Below the pieces are notes generated by a model that did not search any database, was not told where the DNA came from, and saw only the letters and a list, made by a program, of their open reading frames with translations. The translations under genes were made by a program, and so were the position numbers. This document shows, in pieces, positions 49,151-63,642 of a stretch of DNA of 64,000 nt; position 1 is the stretch's first letter; every line of letters begins with the position of its first letter. Source of the DNA: Arabidopsis thaliana (lineage: Eukaryota; Streptophyta; Magnoliopsida; Brassicales; Brassicaceae); NCBI RefSeq assembly GCF_000001735.4, contig NC_003070.9, positions 2,232,001-2,296,000 of the forward strand, read 5' to 3'.

Positions 49151-50656
49151 TCAAGCAACGTGTCTCTTTCTTCTTCTTCTGAGATCAATAACGACGACGC
49201 TTACGTTGTCACTACTGTGTTTTGCCAACGCCAGCTTCGTCAGCAATACTGACGCCTCCGTACATGCTTTGTCCGTGATCTCTCCTCTCTTCCCGTTCTT
49301 TCTTGACCCCACCACCTTCTCCTCTTCTTCTTTCCCTTCTTCTTCACTCCTCCTCCCCGGAGTCTGTGTTTCTCCTCGCCGTCTTCCACGACCACTTTTT
49401 CTGTTGAGACACATGCGCACCATCGTACACGCTGCCTCGTTCGTCACTACGTCCCATAGCCCGTCCGTCGCTAGAATCAGAAACTCATCTTCCTCAGTCC
49501 GATCCGTAACCGTCACTTCCGGCTCCGAAGTGACGTACGGTTTTAAATAATTGTCTCCTATGGCTCGTGACATGGCTAAAACGCCTAAGACTCTTGCACC
49601 GTCCCAGTATATCACTCGTCCTCCTGCTTCTTGGATTCGATCCAGCTCATCCGGACGATCAGGCTGTTCATTTTCAAACGTAAACAAGAGTTAAAATCCA
49701 CTAAATCAAACAAATCAAGAAAGAGTTAGAAAGAGATAAAGACTGACCTTATGATCTGTAGAAAGAGGTACTGCTTTACCATTCCTACAAAGAACTGCTC
49801 TTGAGTCACCGCAATTCGCAACAATGATCTTCTCCGGCGTAATGACGGAGACAACGGCGGTGGATCCAACAGCGTCACAGTCCGGCGTTTGAAGCTCACA
49901 CCTACAATTAGCACTCATCACAGTTTCACCCCAACGAACAACCTCTTTGTCCATACGTGTGAAGCTACGCTCCATCATCTTCTTCCATTCTTCTTTCTTA
50001 TCCGACAACGCTTCTTCTTGCACTAACTCGTGAAGTCTCTCTTTACACCTAGCCGCAACCTACAAAAACGACATCGTATATTTCAATCAGGCAAAACCGT
50101 AAATATATCAATAATTTTGAAATTTTCAAATTAGGGTAAAACGGCGTCGTACGTGAGAACAGCCATGGCCGTCGTAAACACCAAAATAGTGCCATCTTGT
50201 TCGAGAAAACTCCGTTTGTTTCCGTACAAAAGACGGATGTAACGCAACCGCATCTTCCATATCTCTTCTTCTCCCGCACACCGATGCGACGCCGTATCTC
50301 GGCCTCAGATCCGTCTCTTTAACCGTCTTCTTCGACGGAATAACTGCAACATCATTAACCGATGAATTTCCATCGGAGATAGAGACGTCACTGTCTTCAA
50401 GTGATACACTCTCTTCTTCAGGAGAGCTTTGAGAAGGTGACGACGATGCACAGTTCATAAAATCGTACTCTTCTTGTTTATTTCGCTTATTATAAATCCC
50501 TTCAGATTTATCCTCCTCCTCCGTCGTCGACGCCGTGGGATTCATCTCCGACGGAGACATCCTGAATCGCTGGACACCGATCCTCCACTTCCGGCTAGAC
50601 CACAACGGTCTTGATTCACAAGCCGACGTCTCGTCTTCATAACAAATATCCGCCAT
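49151..50656 (-). CDS. HAI2: Clade A protein phosphatase 2C HAI2 (AIP1)
   Basis: A highly ABA-induced Ser/Thr phosphatase that restrains SnRK2 kinases and is bound by PYR/PYL receptors; also reported to interact with the K+ channel AKT1. Three exons, 50656-50153, 50059-49748 and 49663-49151, give 442 residues. Start MADICYEDE is the first ATG that leaves the known N-terminus; upstream in-frame ATGs add 18 residues. The first 115 residues are Ser/Glu-rich and variable. The PP2C core carries the metal ligands and motifs in order: [81 protein letters not shown] and [12 protein letters not shown]. The sequence between the last two motifs has an Arg/Glu-rich insertion. Upstream ABRE-type sites agree with ABA control. 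Confidence 0.95.
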
Positions 50657-50982
50657 AACTCGATCGCCGCCTCTACTAAATATTCCGGTAACGAATCTTT
50701 TGAACGTCAATTAATTTCCGACGAAATATCTCTCTCCAAAATTTATTTTATGTTTATTACAAAAACAAAAAAAGAGTCGAATAGTGTTTCTTTTTTTTTT
50801 GGTTATACCACGCAGTTGAATAAATATCATCGTTACACGTTACAAAGCGTGCCCATTTATATACCCATGCGGCCTACCGCTTCATTAAACATTTTAAAAT
50901 TCCTTTTTCTCTTCCTCGTTTTCAAATTACTTTTAACTTTTGATTTTTCTCCCTCCGCCTTCAAAAAATCTTTTACTCTAGC

Positions 50983-51099
50983 GACGTGACGTGTTGGTCT
51001 TTCGTCTAAATTAGAATCAATCTTGACCGTTGATCTGGTCACTATAGTATCTAGAAATGGACCACGTAAGCATCACGATCAGGTGGAGATATACGTGGC
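50983..51099. promoter_or_regulatory. ABRE-like ACGTG cluster upstream of HAI2
   Basis: GACGTGACGTGTT (50983-50995) holds two ACGTG cores and ACGTGGC lies at 51093-51099, 330-445 bases before the HAI2 start codon. A further CACGTA is at 51063. ABRE-binding bZIP factors recognise such sites, and HAI genes are strongly ABA-induced. Use here is inferred. Confidence 0.6.
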
Positions 51100-51199
51100 C
51101 CAATGACAAGGCAACAGAGGGGAGGAGGAAGTTCCTTTCGCGCCACGATTGTGGTCCACTTCTTTCTCAGGAAGACCTTTTTTGTCCAAATTGTCTCTG

Positions 51200-54100
51200 T
51201 GTCTCCCTTAAAGATAAAATATCTATCTAATCAACGATTTTTTAATTTTAAAGAATCCCATTACGTTAGTTAAATTTTTATTGTAGTTAACCTTAATTTG
51301 ATCTAAATTAGGTCAACTTTTCAAGACTAACGAATTAAGTACGAAATTGTATACAGCGATTTTGCGATCATCTCATTAAAGAATTTATATACTGTGAACT
51401 AAAATTAGGTTACACTAAGACACGTACGTTAACTTTTCATATGAAAATTCTTTAGTTTTGTTTTTATGTAACCTTTAACATCATATTACGTTATTTCGGT
51501 TAACACTTAAAAGGTGCTTGGGAATTGTTTAGCTAAATCCTCTGTAGGCTGGTTTGGACTAAAATTTCTAACATATTAAGACCAGAGCTTTTTGTAGTGT
51601 TAAAAAAAAAAAAAAAAAATCTAACATCATAACTAATGATTTTGATATGAAAGCTTATGATATTTTTTACCAAAATATGCTTGTAATATTTTTGTCTTGT
51701 CGTGTTTAAAACATTTGCAAAGAAAGTGTACTAGTAATCTCATACCAAAATCATTTAATTGATATATAAAATAAAGTTATAACCATTTACCTAATTAAAA
51801 ATGAAAGAAGTAGCGTGCATATATCCATAATTTTATCCGGATCTCCTATAAATTAATACATTGATTCGTTGCAGAAGTTAAGATTGAATTCAGAGTACTA
51901 ATACATCATTTTTGAATCAGACCAAAAAGATTCTCAGCACTCAAAAGCATTGCGTTCAGCATTTAATAATAATTATAGTTAGAGTACGTACGGAGAGAAA
52001 GAAATTTAACTATAACGTATATAAGATTACAAATACAATCATGAATTTAAGTCCAAATCTGTCTCCATCAATTGGATTTGATATAAGCACCAGATCAGCT
52101 AGATTTCACGCAACTAAATCTCATCTGTTTAATTACCTGTAAAGCTGTAGTTACATTCATGATTACCTAAATAATCCTCGAGTAATTAAAAATTGAGGCC
52201 TCCCTAAAGTCACTATGAAGTAGAAAGTGAAAAATGAAAAAGCCGTACAGAGGACACGTAATTGTCTTGGAATGAGGAGTTATATTGTTAACCGTTAAAA
52301 GCCACAAAACAAAAATAAAAAGAAGATAGAAAAGGCTTTTTGGTGAAGCAGTGGCCCAACCATTTACCTCTACGTTTCTCCTTTGTTTCCATTCCGGCGA
52401 GTGGGTCTCACCTCCTTTATAACGGAATCTGAGGGCTCTCTTTTCCTCCACCGTACACGTGTTACCATCGTAGCTCTTATGTTTGGATATTTACCGACTA
52501 CTGTTGCAGTGAAGTTAGGTCACTTTGTCTCTCACACACTCTACTCTCTCCAGTGAACGATGACAAGCTTTAATGTGTCTCTCAAGTCTCAACTGTAAAA
52601 AAAAGAAGCTAATTGGTGTTGCAAATGTAAACATTGCATAAGATAACGTTTCGCTTATAAATGAATAACTGCAAGTCTGCAAAATCATTTACTTTTGAAA
52701 TAATAATACGTACTACTCACGGGGGCGATCGATATATAGTTTGTGTTTCTACGTTTTGATCAACAACAAAAAATTTGATCATCAAATTCCGTACTTTAAA
52801 CAAAAACATTTTATCATGCTCATGTCATGTATAGGCAGTACTCTTCTATTGGTTGTTTTCAAGATCTCAAGCTCTCATTTGGCTTGTCTTCTTCATGGAA
52901 AATCAGTACTTCATTAATTACATCCACCCTATTAAAAGCAAACATTAATTGATGTACCACCTACAATTTTTTTTTCATCTTTAATTTGGTTTCGCAACAC
53001 TTAAGTGCTACTACAATCATGAATCAATAGTTTTGCTCATGATCTAGCAATAAGGAAAAAAATGAGTTTGGGAAAAAGTAAATAGCATTGTGTGAATAAG
53101 ACCATCATCGCTCATCAGAAACTAAAATAAGATATTTGTGATGAGTGTTACTGATCAAATCTCATTAAAATGGAAATGGAGAGGATTAAATGGGCCCTCT
53201 CGTTCGTGTACCCACCGATCCAACCAAAATCACTGTAATTGAATTGACTCCCAATAGTCCAATACTGAAGGTGCTAGAATCATGCATTTGGTAGGTGACA
53301 AAATCATTCAGTTTCTGTTTTTGGAATATAGCGTATGAGTTATCATGACCTTACAATTAATATATGGATTTGATAAAGTTGGTATTATTTTAGTAGAAAT
53401 ATCCAAAGTTTAGTGTGCATGGTGGCAATTGGCATGCACCTCGACCTAGGCCTACGATACATCCATGTGTACTTACGTGGTCATTTACTTTCTGTTTTTT
53501 TTTTTTGCTGCAACACTTCTCGTTTAATTTTAGGTTCTTTGAACTTTTGAACTTAAATTGGAATTTGAAATAAAGTTAAAAAGTTAAGAAAAAAACAAAT
53601 AACCAATTTACTTACATTCATTGCATCGTGACAACTAGTCGTAATGGTGGAAGGTCAAGAAGTTGTTTTTGCTTTTGGACAATATATTACATATTTTGAA
53701 TATAATATGGAGTGTTTAATGTTGGAATTAGTATTTCAAGTGCGGATTCTATATATCATCGTTTATGTTACAACTTACAACGTACAAGATTAATACTTTG
53801 ATAGTACGTACGATTTATGAAAAACAGTTTTTATTTTATTTTATTTTTTGCTTTGTTAATTTAGTTTCTTTACTTGAAAACACAGGCTATTAATGAAAGT
53901 CACATAGTTATAAGATTTTGATTTTTGGGATTTATTTTCTTAAGAATATATATTTTGCAAATAAAATTGTAATTTCATTATATCGGCCTCAAATTAATGT
54001 AAATTACTCATGAGATGAAATCATCAATTTTGTAATAGGTTCAACTTGCGTCCAAAAAAATAAACATGAGGTGCATGTCAAAATTGACTACAGAGATTGA

Positions 54101-54435
54101 ATATGAGCAATATGCATGTATTTTATGGAAACGGACAGACGATGTTCTGGATCAGGATAAAGCCCTAATTATTTTGGATGGGAGGACAAAATACTACTTT
54201 TTATTTTACACTTATTTAATCACTATTATTATAATTAGGATGACACACATACTTTGAAGTTTGAGAGCAACGGAACTGAAAAATCCAAGCAAAATTTAAA
54301 TCAGAATATTTGAAGTTTCCTTTTATTTTCTAAAGTGTTACGGCCAGAATCCATACTTCCAAACCGGGCTTAGCCCAAGATGACAATGTTCAAAGTAATG
54401 AAGTTGAAAATGTGTTTGTTTTTGGATATTGGATT
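51200..54435. other. Gene-poor 3.2 kb between HAI2 and the SDR pair
   Basis: AT-rich DNA. A slightly GC-richer stretch at 52330-52560 contains a CACGTG G-box (in ACACGTGTTACC, near 52455), but no coding frame longer than about 95 codons. I recognise no transposon ends. Confidence 0.45.
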
Positions 54436-55665
<1,230 letters not shown>

Positions 55666-56037
55666 TTCTCTCTTATCTTGAAGTGTACGATGTGAAGAGA
55701 TAAGTGGAGCAAACACAAAGTTGATTGATCATTAATCAATCATTGGAGATAAAAGATGAAGATGATGGGCCGGGTCCATCAGGAATATCTCAGACTCAGA
55801 GGATCCAAATCTTCATATCAACGAATCTTTTAGGCTTGTCGTATCTTTACGACATAGAGGTGATCATGGAATTCAAATTTTAATCACACATTCACTACTA
55901 AGTACTACCATTCTAACATCTCTGCTTCATATATAAGCTTGACCTCATTTATTTTTGACATAATGTAGTAAAACTTGACCAAATGTTCATACATCATAGA
56001 AATTGTTAATTGTAGAAGTGTTTTCTAGGGTTTGACC
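55666..56037. other. Spacer between the two tandem SDR genes
   Basis: About 370 bases, holding the promoter of the downstream SDR and the 3' end of the upstream one. Nothing else is seen. Confidence 0.5.
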
Positions 56038-57256
<1,219 letters not shown>

Positions 57257-58008
57257 TGTTGTGTTGTGTGTGTGACGACACTTAGTCACTATAGCCACAA
57301 GTATAATCAGTTAGAATGATAAGCTTAATGGTTGGCAATGAATCCGACGTACGAAACAGATAGTTGAACAAACATGGACCTCTCGTTTTGACACTGGCTT
57401 GAAACTCGTGGATAATACGAATCAGTAGGTCTTTTTAATTTCTTTTTAAAAATAAGTTAGGTGAGATATTATTTTTTTCTTAGCCAATGATAGTATTTCA
57501 GTCAGCTAGTGTGATGTTGGATTCGATTGTTGGGTGCACGTACTAAGCCTGTGATCCTAGTCATTTGCATTATAATGAGTTTAAAGATCTCAATAATACC
57601 CACATTTAGCCGGTTGTTGATTATACACATTTGTTGTTAATTACTTTAAGTGATGACATGTCTCAGATCAATGATTTTTTTATGTAACCAAATAGGTATA
57701 GATTCTTACTTGCACGTATATTTCCCAAAAACCTTGTCTGGTTCTATTTTATTGTATGCTAGTTTAGGAAGTTTAAATCCATCTCCACAAGTTAGCTCTA
57801 CGACTTATTATCACGATCAGCTAAACTAATACTTGAACTGTTCAACATTATAATTTCTTTGGAATTGACTGTCTTAAAGAAGTTTAACAAATGGTCGAGA
57901 TTTTTTCTTTCTTTTCATGAAGCCTATATATGAGAGAACAATTCAGACAAGCAACTTCACACAGATCAACAAAACAGACTTTTATTTCTTCTTTTTAGTT
58001 GCTCATCA
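57257..58008. other. Divergent promoter region of the SDR and lectin genes
   Basis: About 750 bases. A TATA-like TATATAT is at 57925-57931, some 80 bases before the lectin ATG. No other gene is seen. Confidence 0.5.
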
Positions 58009-58977
58009 ATGGCAATTACTTTCATATCAATAGCTCTATTCATAGTCACCCAATTATGCTTCGTTTCTTGCGTGCTAAGTCAACAAAACGAAACCAAATT
58101 TCTCTACCACGGATTTTTCGAAGCCAATCTACTCAAGTATGGATCCTCCAAGATCCTCCCTAGTGGCATCTTGGAGCTAACAAACAGCTCACGAAGACAA
58201 ATGGGTCAAGCCTTCTATGGCTTCCCCATAGCCTTCAAAAACAGTACTAACTCATCAAACTCGTTTTCTTTCTCCACAAGTTTCGTTTTCTCAATCGACG
58301 CACCAGGTCATGGCCTAACCTTCCTCATCTCGCCGTCCATGGATTTCACGCAAGCCATGCCGAGCCAGTATCTCGGTCTCTTCAACACTACAAACAATGG
58401 AAACTCCACTAACCGAATTCTCGCGGTAGAATTTGACACAGTAAAGTCCAACGAGTTTCTTGACATCGACGATAACCATGTAGGCATCGATGTGAACGGT
58501 TTGGTCTCCGTTGAATCTGCACCAGCTGCATTTTTTTCCAACAAGCAAAGCAAGAATATAAGCTTGAAGTTATCGAGCAAAGACCCAATTCGGGCTTGGA
58601 TCGAATACAATGGAGTAGAAAGGCTTCTCAATGTCACATTGGCTACCCTTGACACTTCTAAGCCTAACTTTCCTCTTTTGTCAAGACAGATGAATCTTTC
58701 TGAGATTTTCATGGAGAAAATGTATGTAGGATTCTCGGCATCCACAGGAAACATTACGAGTAATCATGATGTTCTTGGATGGAGCTTTAGCAGAGAAGGA
58801 AAACCACAAGACTTTGATCTTAAACTACTTCCTTCGCTTTCAACCCCGTCGCCATCTGACTTTGATGACCTTGATCCCATTCCAGATCCTCCTTCAGATT
58901 CAGCAACCGTAAAGCCTAATCACACCAAGACGATGATCATAATCTGCACACTTGCAATAATGATCTTTATGATATGA
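58009..58977 (+). CDS. Legume-type lectin membrane protein lacking a kinase domain (AT1G07460-like)
   Basis: Intronless, 322 residues. A signal peptide ([20 protein letters not shown]) is followed by a legume-lectin domain from about residue 27 to 268: [17 protein letters not shown], the [12 protein letters not shown] strand, [25 protein letters not shown] and GFSASTGN. These are the hallmarks of the extracellular part of L-type lectin receptor kinases. Many N-x-S/T sites are present. A Pro/Asp/Ser-rich spacer leads to a final hydrophobic stretch ([14 protein letters not shown]) where the frame ends. No kinase frame follows in the next 700 bases, which lead into the TFIIA gene. The product could be membrane-bound or GPI-like. 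Carbohydrate binding is not assured; plant LecRK lectin domains often lack metal ligands. Annotators may regard it as a truncated LecRK. Confidence 0.85.
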   Translation: MAITFISIALFIVTQLCFVSCVLSQQNETKFLYHGFFEANLLKYGSSKILPSGILELTNSSRRQMGQAFYGFPIAFKNSTNSSNSFSFSTSFVFSIDAPGHGLTFLISPSMDFTQAMPSQYLGLFNTTNNGNSTNRILAVEFDTVKSNEFLDIDDNHVGIDVNGLVSVESAPAAFFSNKQSKNISLKLSSKDPIRAWIEYNGVERLLNVTLATLDTSKPNFPLLSRQMNLSEIFMEKMYVGFSASTGNITSNHDVLGWSFSREGKPQDFDLKLLPSLSTPSPSDFDDLDPIPDPPSDSATVKPNHTKTMIIICTLAIMIFMI

Positions 58978-59722
58978 TTGAAGGAAGAGGCAAACACATT
59001 GGTCTTATGATAAAGTTGGATGAGTACTCTATTTATGTAGTTACATATATCGCCTCTAAACCTTTGGCAATTACATTGTTTGGTCTGCTTTTTTTTCCAA
59101 CCACGCGTAAATTGGTTTGTTGTTGTTACACAAGTTAATTAATTTTTGATTGCCAAAGAAAAAGTTGTAATTTCATTCTCAAACTCTTTGCTTGTCATAA
59201 GTTTTTAGATGATTTAGTTTTTAACAGAATGGATCAGGTGAAGTCAACGAGGTGTCATATAAAAACGTAAATAACAAATTTTTTGTATTCATTAAATTTT
59301 TTAAAATCTATTTTCCTTTTGTATTTTTTGCATCTTTTTTGTCTGAAAAAGAGAGAAAGGAAATAAAATCTCAATCGTGGAGATGATAGCACGTGTCAAT
59401 GTTGCGACACGATCTGATCCAAACCTATTTATATTCTTCGCTGCTTTTTCTGTCTTGACCGCTCTTCTTCTATCGATCTCTGATCTCCTCTTCTCTCTGT
59501 CTTCTGAGTTCTGTCTACGCTTCGTCGCCGATCCCGGCCAGACTCCGTCTTACCGGCACAAACCCTAGGTGAGCCTCAAGAGTTTGGATTGGTTTATTGT
59601 TTTTGTTCTGGGGGAAATTTATTTGGCAAATTCACCTAAAATGTTGTTTCTGATGAAATCAGATTCCCGGAGGACGAAATTCGTTTTTTCGCCGGAACTA
59701 AATTAAGGAGATTTGAGAGGCT
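58978..59722. other. Lectin 3' region and TFIIA-L leader
   Basis: A non-coding leader exon ends at 59568 (AACCCTAG|GTGAGC) and a leader intron runs 59569-59662. No kinase-coding remnant is visible downstream of the lectin gene. Confidence 0.55.
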
Positions 59723-62350
59723 ATGGGTACAACAACGACAACAAGCGCTGTGTATATCCATGTTATCGAGGATGTCGTCAACAAAGTTCGTGAGGAGTTC
59801 ATTAACAACGGAGGTCCTGGCGAGAGTGTTCTCAGCGAGCTTCAAGGAGTGAGTTTTCAATTAGAGCTGAATAAAGATTGAATTTTTATATCTTTAGTGG
59901 ATTCGATGTTGTGTGTGGCTTTGGATTTGTTCCTTAGTAACTAGGGTTTTTGGGAATTCGTCATTTCATCTGCTTAAATCCATTATTTTGGGAGCTTAAT
60001 TGGATCGAGTGTTTTTGTCCGAGTAGATTTGGGAGACGAAGATGATGCAAGCCGGAGTCTTGAATGGACCAATAGAGAGGTCATCGGCTCAGAAGCCAAC
60101 ACCTGGTGGTCCACTGACTCATGATTTGAATGTTCCTTATGAAGGTACAGAGGAGTACGAGACTCCCACTGCTGAAATGCTCTTCCCTCCTGTAAGTGAA
60201 CTCACATAAGTCTCTTGAATCTTTGATTTGAGCATTAGGTGTATCAATTGGCTTCTTTTCCTCTTGAGATGTTTTTCCTCTAAATCCTTATTGTTTTTGA
60301 GCAGACACCATTGCAGACTCCCCTTCCAACGCCGCTTCCCGGTACTGCTGATAACTCATCCATGTATAACATCCCTACCGGCTCAAGTGATTATCCCACT
60401 CCTGGAACTGAGAATGGAGTCAACATTGATGTTAAAGCAAGACCTAGTCCTTATATGGTGAGCTATGCTTATTCAGCTGTGTAGTGAAACTGCTTATCTC
60501 GGTGGTTTACAGAAACTGAGATTATCTACTTTATTGCAGCCACCGCCTTCTCCGTGGACTAATCCTAGACTTGATGTCAATGTTGGTAAGTACTAGTTTT
60601 ATCAGTACACTATGTCTCAGTTTGTTGTTTGGATAATAAATGTCTGACCTGCTGCTAGCTTATGTGGATGGCCGTGATGAGCCTGAGAGAGGAAACTCTA
60701 ATCAGCAGTTTACGCAGGTACTTCTATTTAACATCTAACCAAGAATCGTGAGTTTGGCTTTTTGGTTTGGGTTCAAATCTTCTTTGCAACAGTTACGTGA
60801 TTGGTTTGATTAGTGCTCATCTTAAATACTTGCCCCATTAAGCAGATATTTTAAGTCGACTATACCTGAAATATCTTTAAATGGAATACGTCCAGGATTT
60901 ATTTGTGCCATCTTCTGGGAAACGAAAACGTGATGATTCATCTGCACACTATCAAAATGGTGGATCTATACCTCAACAAGATGGTGCAAGCGATGCTATC
61001 CCTGAGGTGTGTGTGTAAAACTACACATTTGCATTTGCATTAAATTGGAATAGCTCGCATGAGTAAAACAAATTGTACGTAGCTCCCTTCATTTCGCATC
61101 GAGTAAATATGGGAGAAGACTTCTCTTTGGTTTTTACTTCATAAGTTTGTGAGTTCCATCCAAAAGTAGATGCATGATTACAAAATTGGTTATGTTGTAT
61201 AAAAACAAAAACGCATATATAAGTCTTTAGAGTATGATGTGGACTACTGTTCTCAGTGTAATAAGATCTTTCTTCTTTCAAAAATGATGTATTATTGAAA
61301 TCTCATGATTCATCTGGTGGGAGTACATTTTTCAGGCAAACTTTGAATGTGCTGCACTCCGTATAACCTATGTTGGCGATAGAAAGATCCCACGAGATTT
61401 GATTGGCTCATCATCGAAGATTCCCCAAGTTGATGGGCCAATGCCTGACCCGTATGATGAAATGTTGTCCACACCCAATGTAAGAATGCTTCAGCTTTTC
61501 ATTGAGTAGTCAGAATTTCTGTGGTTATATACTTCTTCGACGAGTTTAGAAATCAGTAACTAGAAACTCTTACTAACTAAATCCCTTCTCACCACCTCTC
61601 ATAGATATTGAACTATATATAAACACGTTTGACTTCTTAGATTACATGAGTGATGAAAGGAATGATAATCCTCTCGTTTTAAACTTCATGCTCCATTTGG
61701 ATAATTGAATTTGCCCTCAAACATGCAACAATTACTTTTGCTAGTAATTCCATGAATTTCATTTACTGGGTTGCAGATATACAGTTATCAAGGACCCAAT
61801 GAAGAGTTTAATGAGGCCAGAACTCCTGCTCCAAACGGTAAGAGAAGCCAAACAAAAATGTCTGACAGTGTTATAGAGCAAGTAAATGCATGCCATCTGC
61901 TAAATTCCCTCTTTTTTTTTGTTAGAAATCCAAACGAGCACTCCTGTTGCTGTACCAAACGATATCATTGAAGATGATGAAGAGCTGTTGAACGAAGATG
62001 ATGATGATGACGAGTTGGACGACCTAGAAAGTGGCGAGGATATGAACACACAACACCTGGTTTTAGCTCAATTTGACAAGGTAATGACTCTCCTCTATAT
62101 ACAGGTTCTGGATTGTGTTTTTCTGCACGTGACTCTAATCACAGTAAGACATGTTTGGTGTTGTAATTAGGTGACGCGCACAAAGAGCAGGTGGAAGTGC
62201 AGTCTGAAAGACGGGATCATGCATATAAACGATAAGGACATTCTCTTCAACAAAGTAATTTGTGCCTCCCAAATAACGTTGGAGCTATTCTGGTAACGAT
62301 AATACTAACACTCTCTACCTTTTCAGGCAACAGGCGAGTTCGACTTCTGA
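59723..62350 (+). CDS. TFIIA-L: Transcription factor IIA large subunit (TFIIA-L)
   Basis: The alpha/beta precursor of general transcription factor IIA, which stabilises TBP on the TATA box of RNA polymerase II promoters; known to be cleaved post-translationally. Eleven exons: 59723-59848, 60027-60191, 60305-60457, 60540-60585, 60659-60717, 60896-61006, 61336-61479, 61777-61837, 61926-62080, 62171-62254 and 62327-62350. Together 375 residues, the length I recall. The N-terminus folds as part of the four-helix bundle (VYIHVIEDVVNKVREEFINNGG). A Pro/Thr-rich variable linker follows, then an acidic region (NEDDDDDELDDLESGED). The C-terminal TBP-binding beta-barrel is RTKSRWKCSLKDGIMHINDKDILF split over the last two exons. 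The final exon encodes only ATGEFDF. The species has two near-identical TFIIA-L genes side by side; this is the left one. Confidence 0.96.
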
Positions 62351-62727
62351 TCTTGACACTAGTAATGCTTCTAGGAAAGTCAGAGTCCTTCAAATGTCGG
62401 ATGTCTTTCTTTGTACCTTATGATTTAGACCGACCTCCGAGTGAGAGACATGATTATTTATGGGAATATGTACTCTGGTTGGCTTGTTGTACAAAAAGAA
62501 CAGATTTTTCCGGCCGAAGAAGGCTTATCAACTTTGACTTGTTTCATGAGTTTTATATTCTCGTTCACACAATGGAAATTGACTTTTCAAAAGCTGGATC
62601 TTACTTACAATTATATGTAGCCCTCTCTTATTACAGGCTTACAGCATCTTAAGAAATGGGTTTGTACAAGACTATTGAAAAGCACTAAGACAGTAAGACC
62701 ATCCTAAATGCTAAAAGCCTAAAACCC
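62351..62727. other. Convergent 3' region between TFIIA-L and the unknown small gene
   Basis: About 380 bases of presumed untranslated sequence. No gene is defended here. Confidence 0.45.
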
Positions 62728-63105
62728 TTACTGTGAATGGTCTACAAGCACGAACTTGGTCTGAAACATATTCATGAGAGCCATCTGGTTGCTATGGTCG
62801 GCCTTGGCTGAATATTGCGGCCCTTCCTTCTGGTCCATTGACGGCTGAGATCCGTTCTTTTCAGTTAATCCCACCGGTAACATGGAATCGTCCCCTTCTT
62901 TAGAGAGAGAAGAGTGCGGACTTGGAGACACAAAAAGAGGTGAAAGCAGAGGAATAGCTGTCGTTCCAACCACATCAGAAGACTGCTGTAAGAAGGGGTT
63001 CTCGGGAACAAGGCCTAGATGCAGAGCCGTGGGTGCTTGCTTCTGCAGTCTAGTGGGTGATCTCGGGGACTCACTTTTCCCAAACATGTTCACACTGTTC
63101 TCCAT
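62728..63105 (-). CDS. Small unknown protein, left copy of an inverted pair (AT1G07473-like)
   Basis: A single open frame of 125 residues from MENSVNMFGKSESPR (a second ATG directly upstream could also be used), with no introns needed. The protein is Ser/Pro-rich and mostly disordered-looking, with one short conserved-type block KSESPRSPTRLQKQAP and a C-terminal segment NMFQTKFVLVDHSQ. No domain, signal peptide or membrane segment is recognised. A second copy starts at 63934 on the other strand, which supports it being a real, selected gene. A CT-rich leader and promoter are duplicated with it. Function unknown. Confidence 0.65.
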   Translation of the reverse strand: MENSVNMFGKSESPRSPTRLQKQAPTALHLGLVPENPFLQQSSDVVGTTAIPLLSPLFVSPSPHSSLSKEGDDSMLPVGLTEKNGSQPSMDQKEGPQYSAKADHSNQMALMNMFQTKFVLVDHSQ

Positions 63106-63436
63106 CACGATTCAGACTCAACGATTAAGGGAATGAGCATAAAAGCAAAAACGAGAGAAGGAAAGAGGAAGATGGAAAGAGTGATGTAAAGAGGAGATTA
63201 AAAGGGAGAGAGGTTTTGGTGTGTTGTCAATGAGGGCGCAAAAGTAGCGTTCGGTTATGGTGGAACATGTGGAAGACATAGGAAAGAGCTGTTACTTTGA
63301 AACGGTCATTAACTAAACTAAAAAAAAGTTGCCTCCTTTGTTGTTGGCTTGTTGCTTTCTTCTTTTGGTTCTTCTACTTTCTCTACTCTATACATTATGT
63401 TGTTGGCTTCGGTTACTTGCGCTTAGGATCCTTTGG
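63039..63436 (-). repeat. Left arm of a large inverted duplication
   Basis: The 5' coding end, leader and promoter of the minus-strand gene are mirrored by 63643-64000 on the plus strand. Shared words on the two strands include TTTCAAAGTAAC with GACCGTTTC, GGAGGCAACTTTTTT, AACCTCTCTCCCTTTT and GTGATGGAGAA. A 206-base unmatched spacer lies between the arms. The arm probably extends further left into coding sequence, beyond what the window lets me compare. Confidence 0.8.
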
Positions 63437-63642
63437 ATAAAAGGCCAAAATTAAGGTCAACGTCTTTTAAGATAGTTTTCGTTTGTTGAGAGCGTTTAAA
63501 TCCTCCAACATTAACATTCATAAAAATAAAAAAAAATATTACATTCAACAATGAAGAGGCGAAGTGGTTGTAATGTGCACAAAAACGCCCAAAGCAAGTA
63601 AGCAACAATAATACGTTGACCTTTGACCAAAACTGTATGATG

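Noticed and set aside
49206-49550. 114-codon plus-strand frame within HAI2
   Set aside because: Antisense shadow of the PP2C last exon; the minus-strand protein explains the sequence fully.
59569-59662. Separate small gene with frame at 59377-59568 before TFIIA-L
   Set aside because: It sits in the transcribed leader, which ends at a clear leader-intron donor; the open frame is short and without features.
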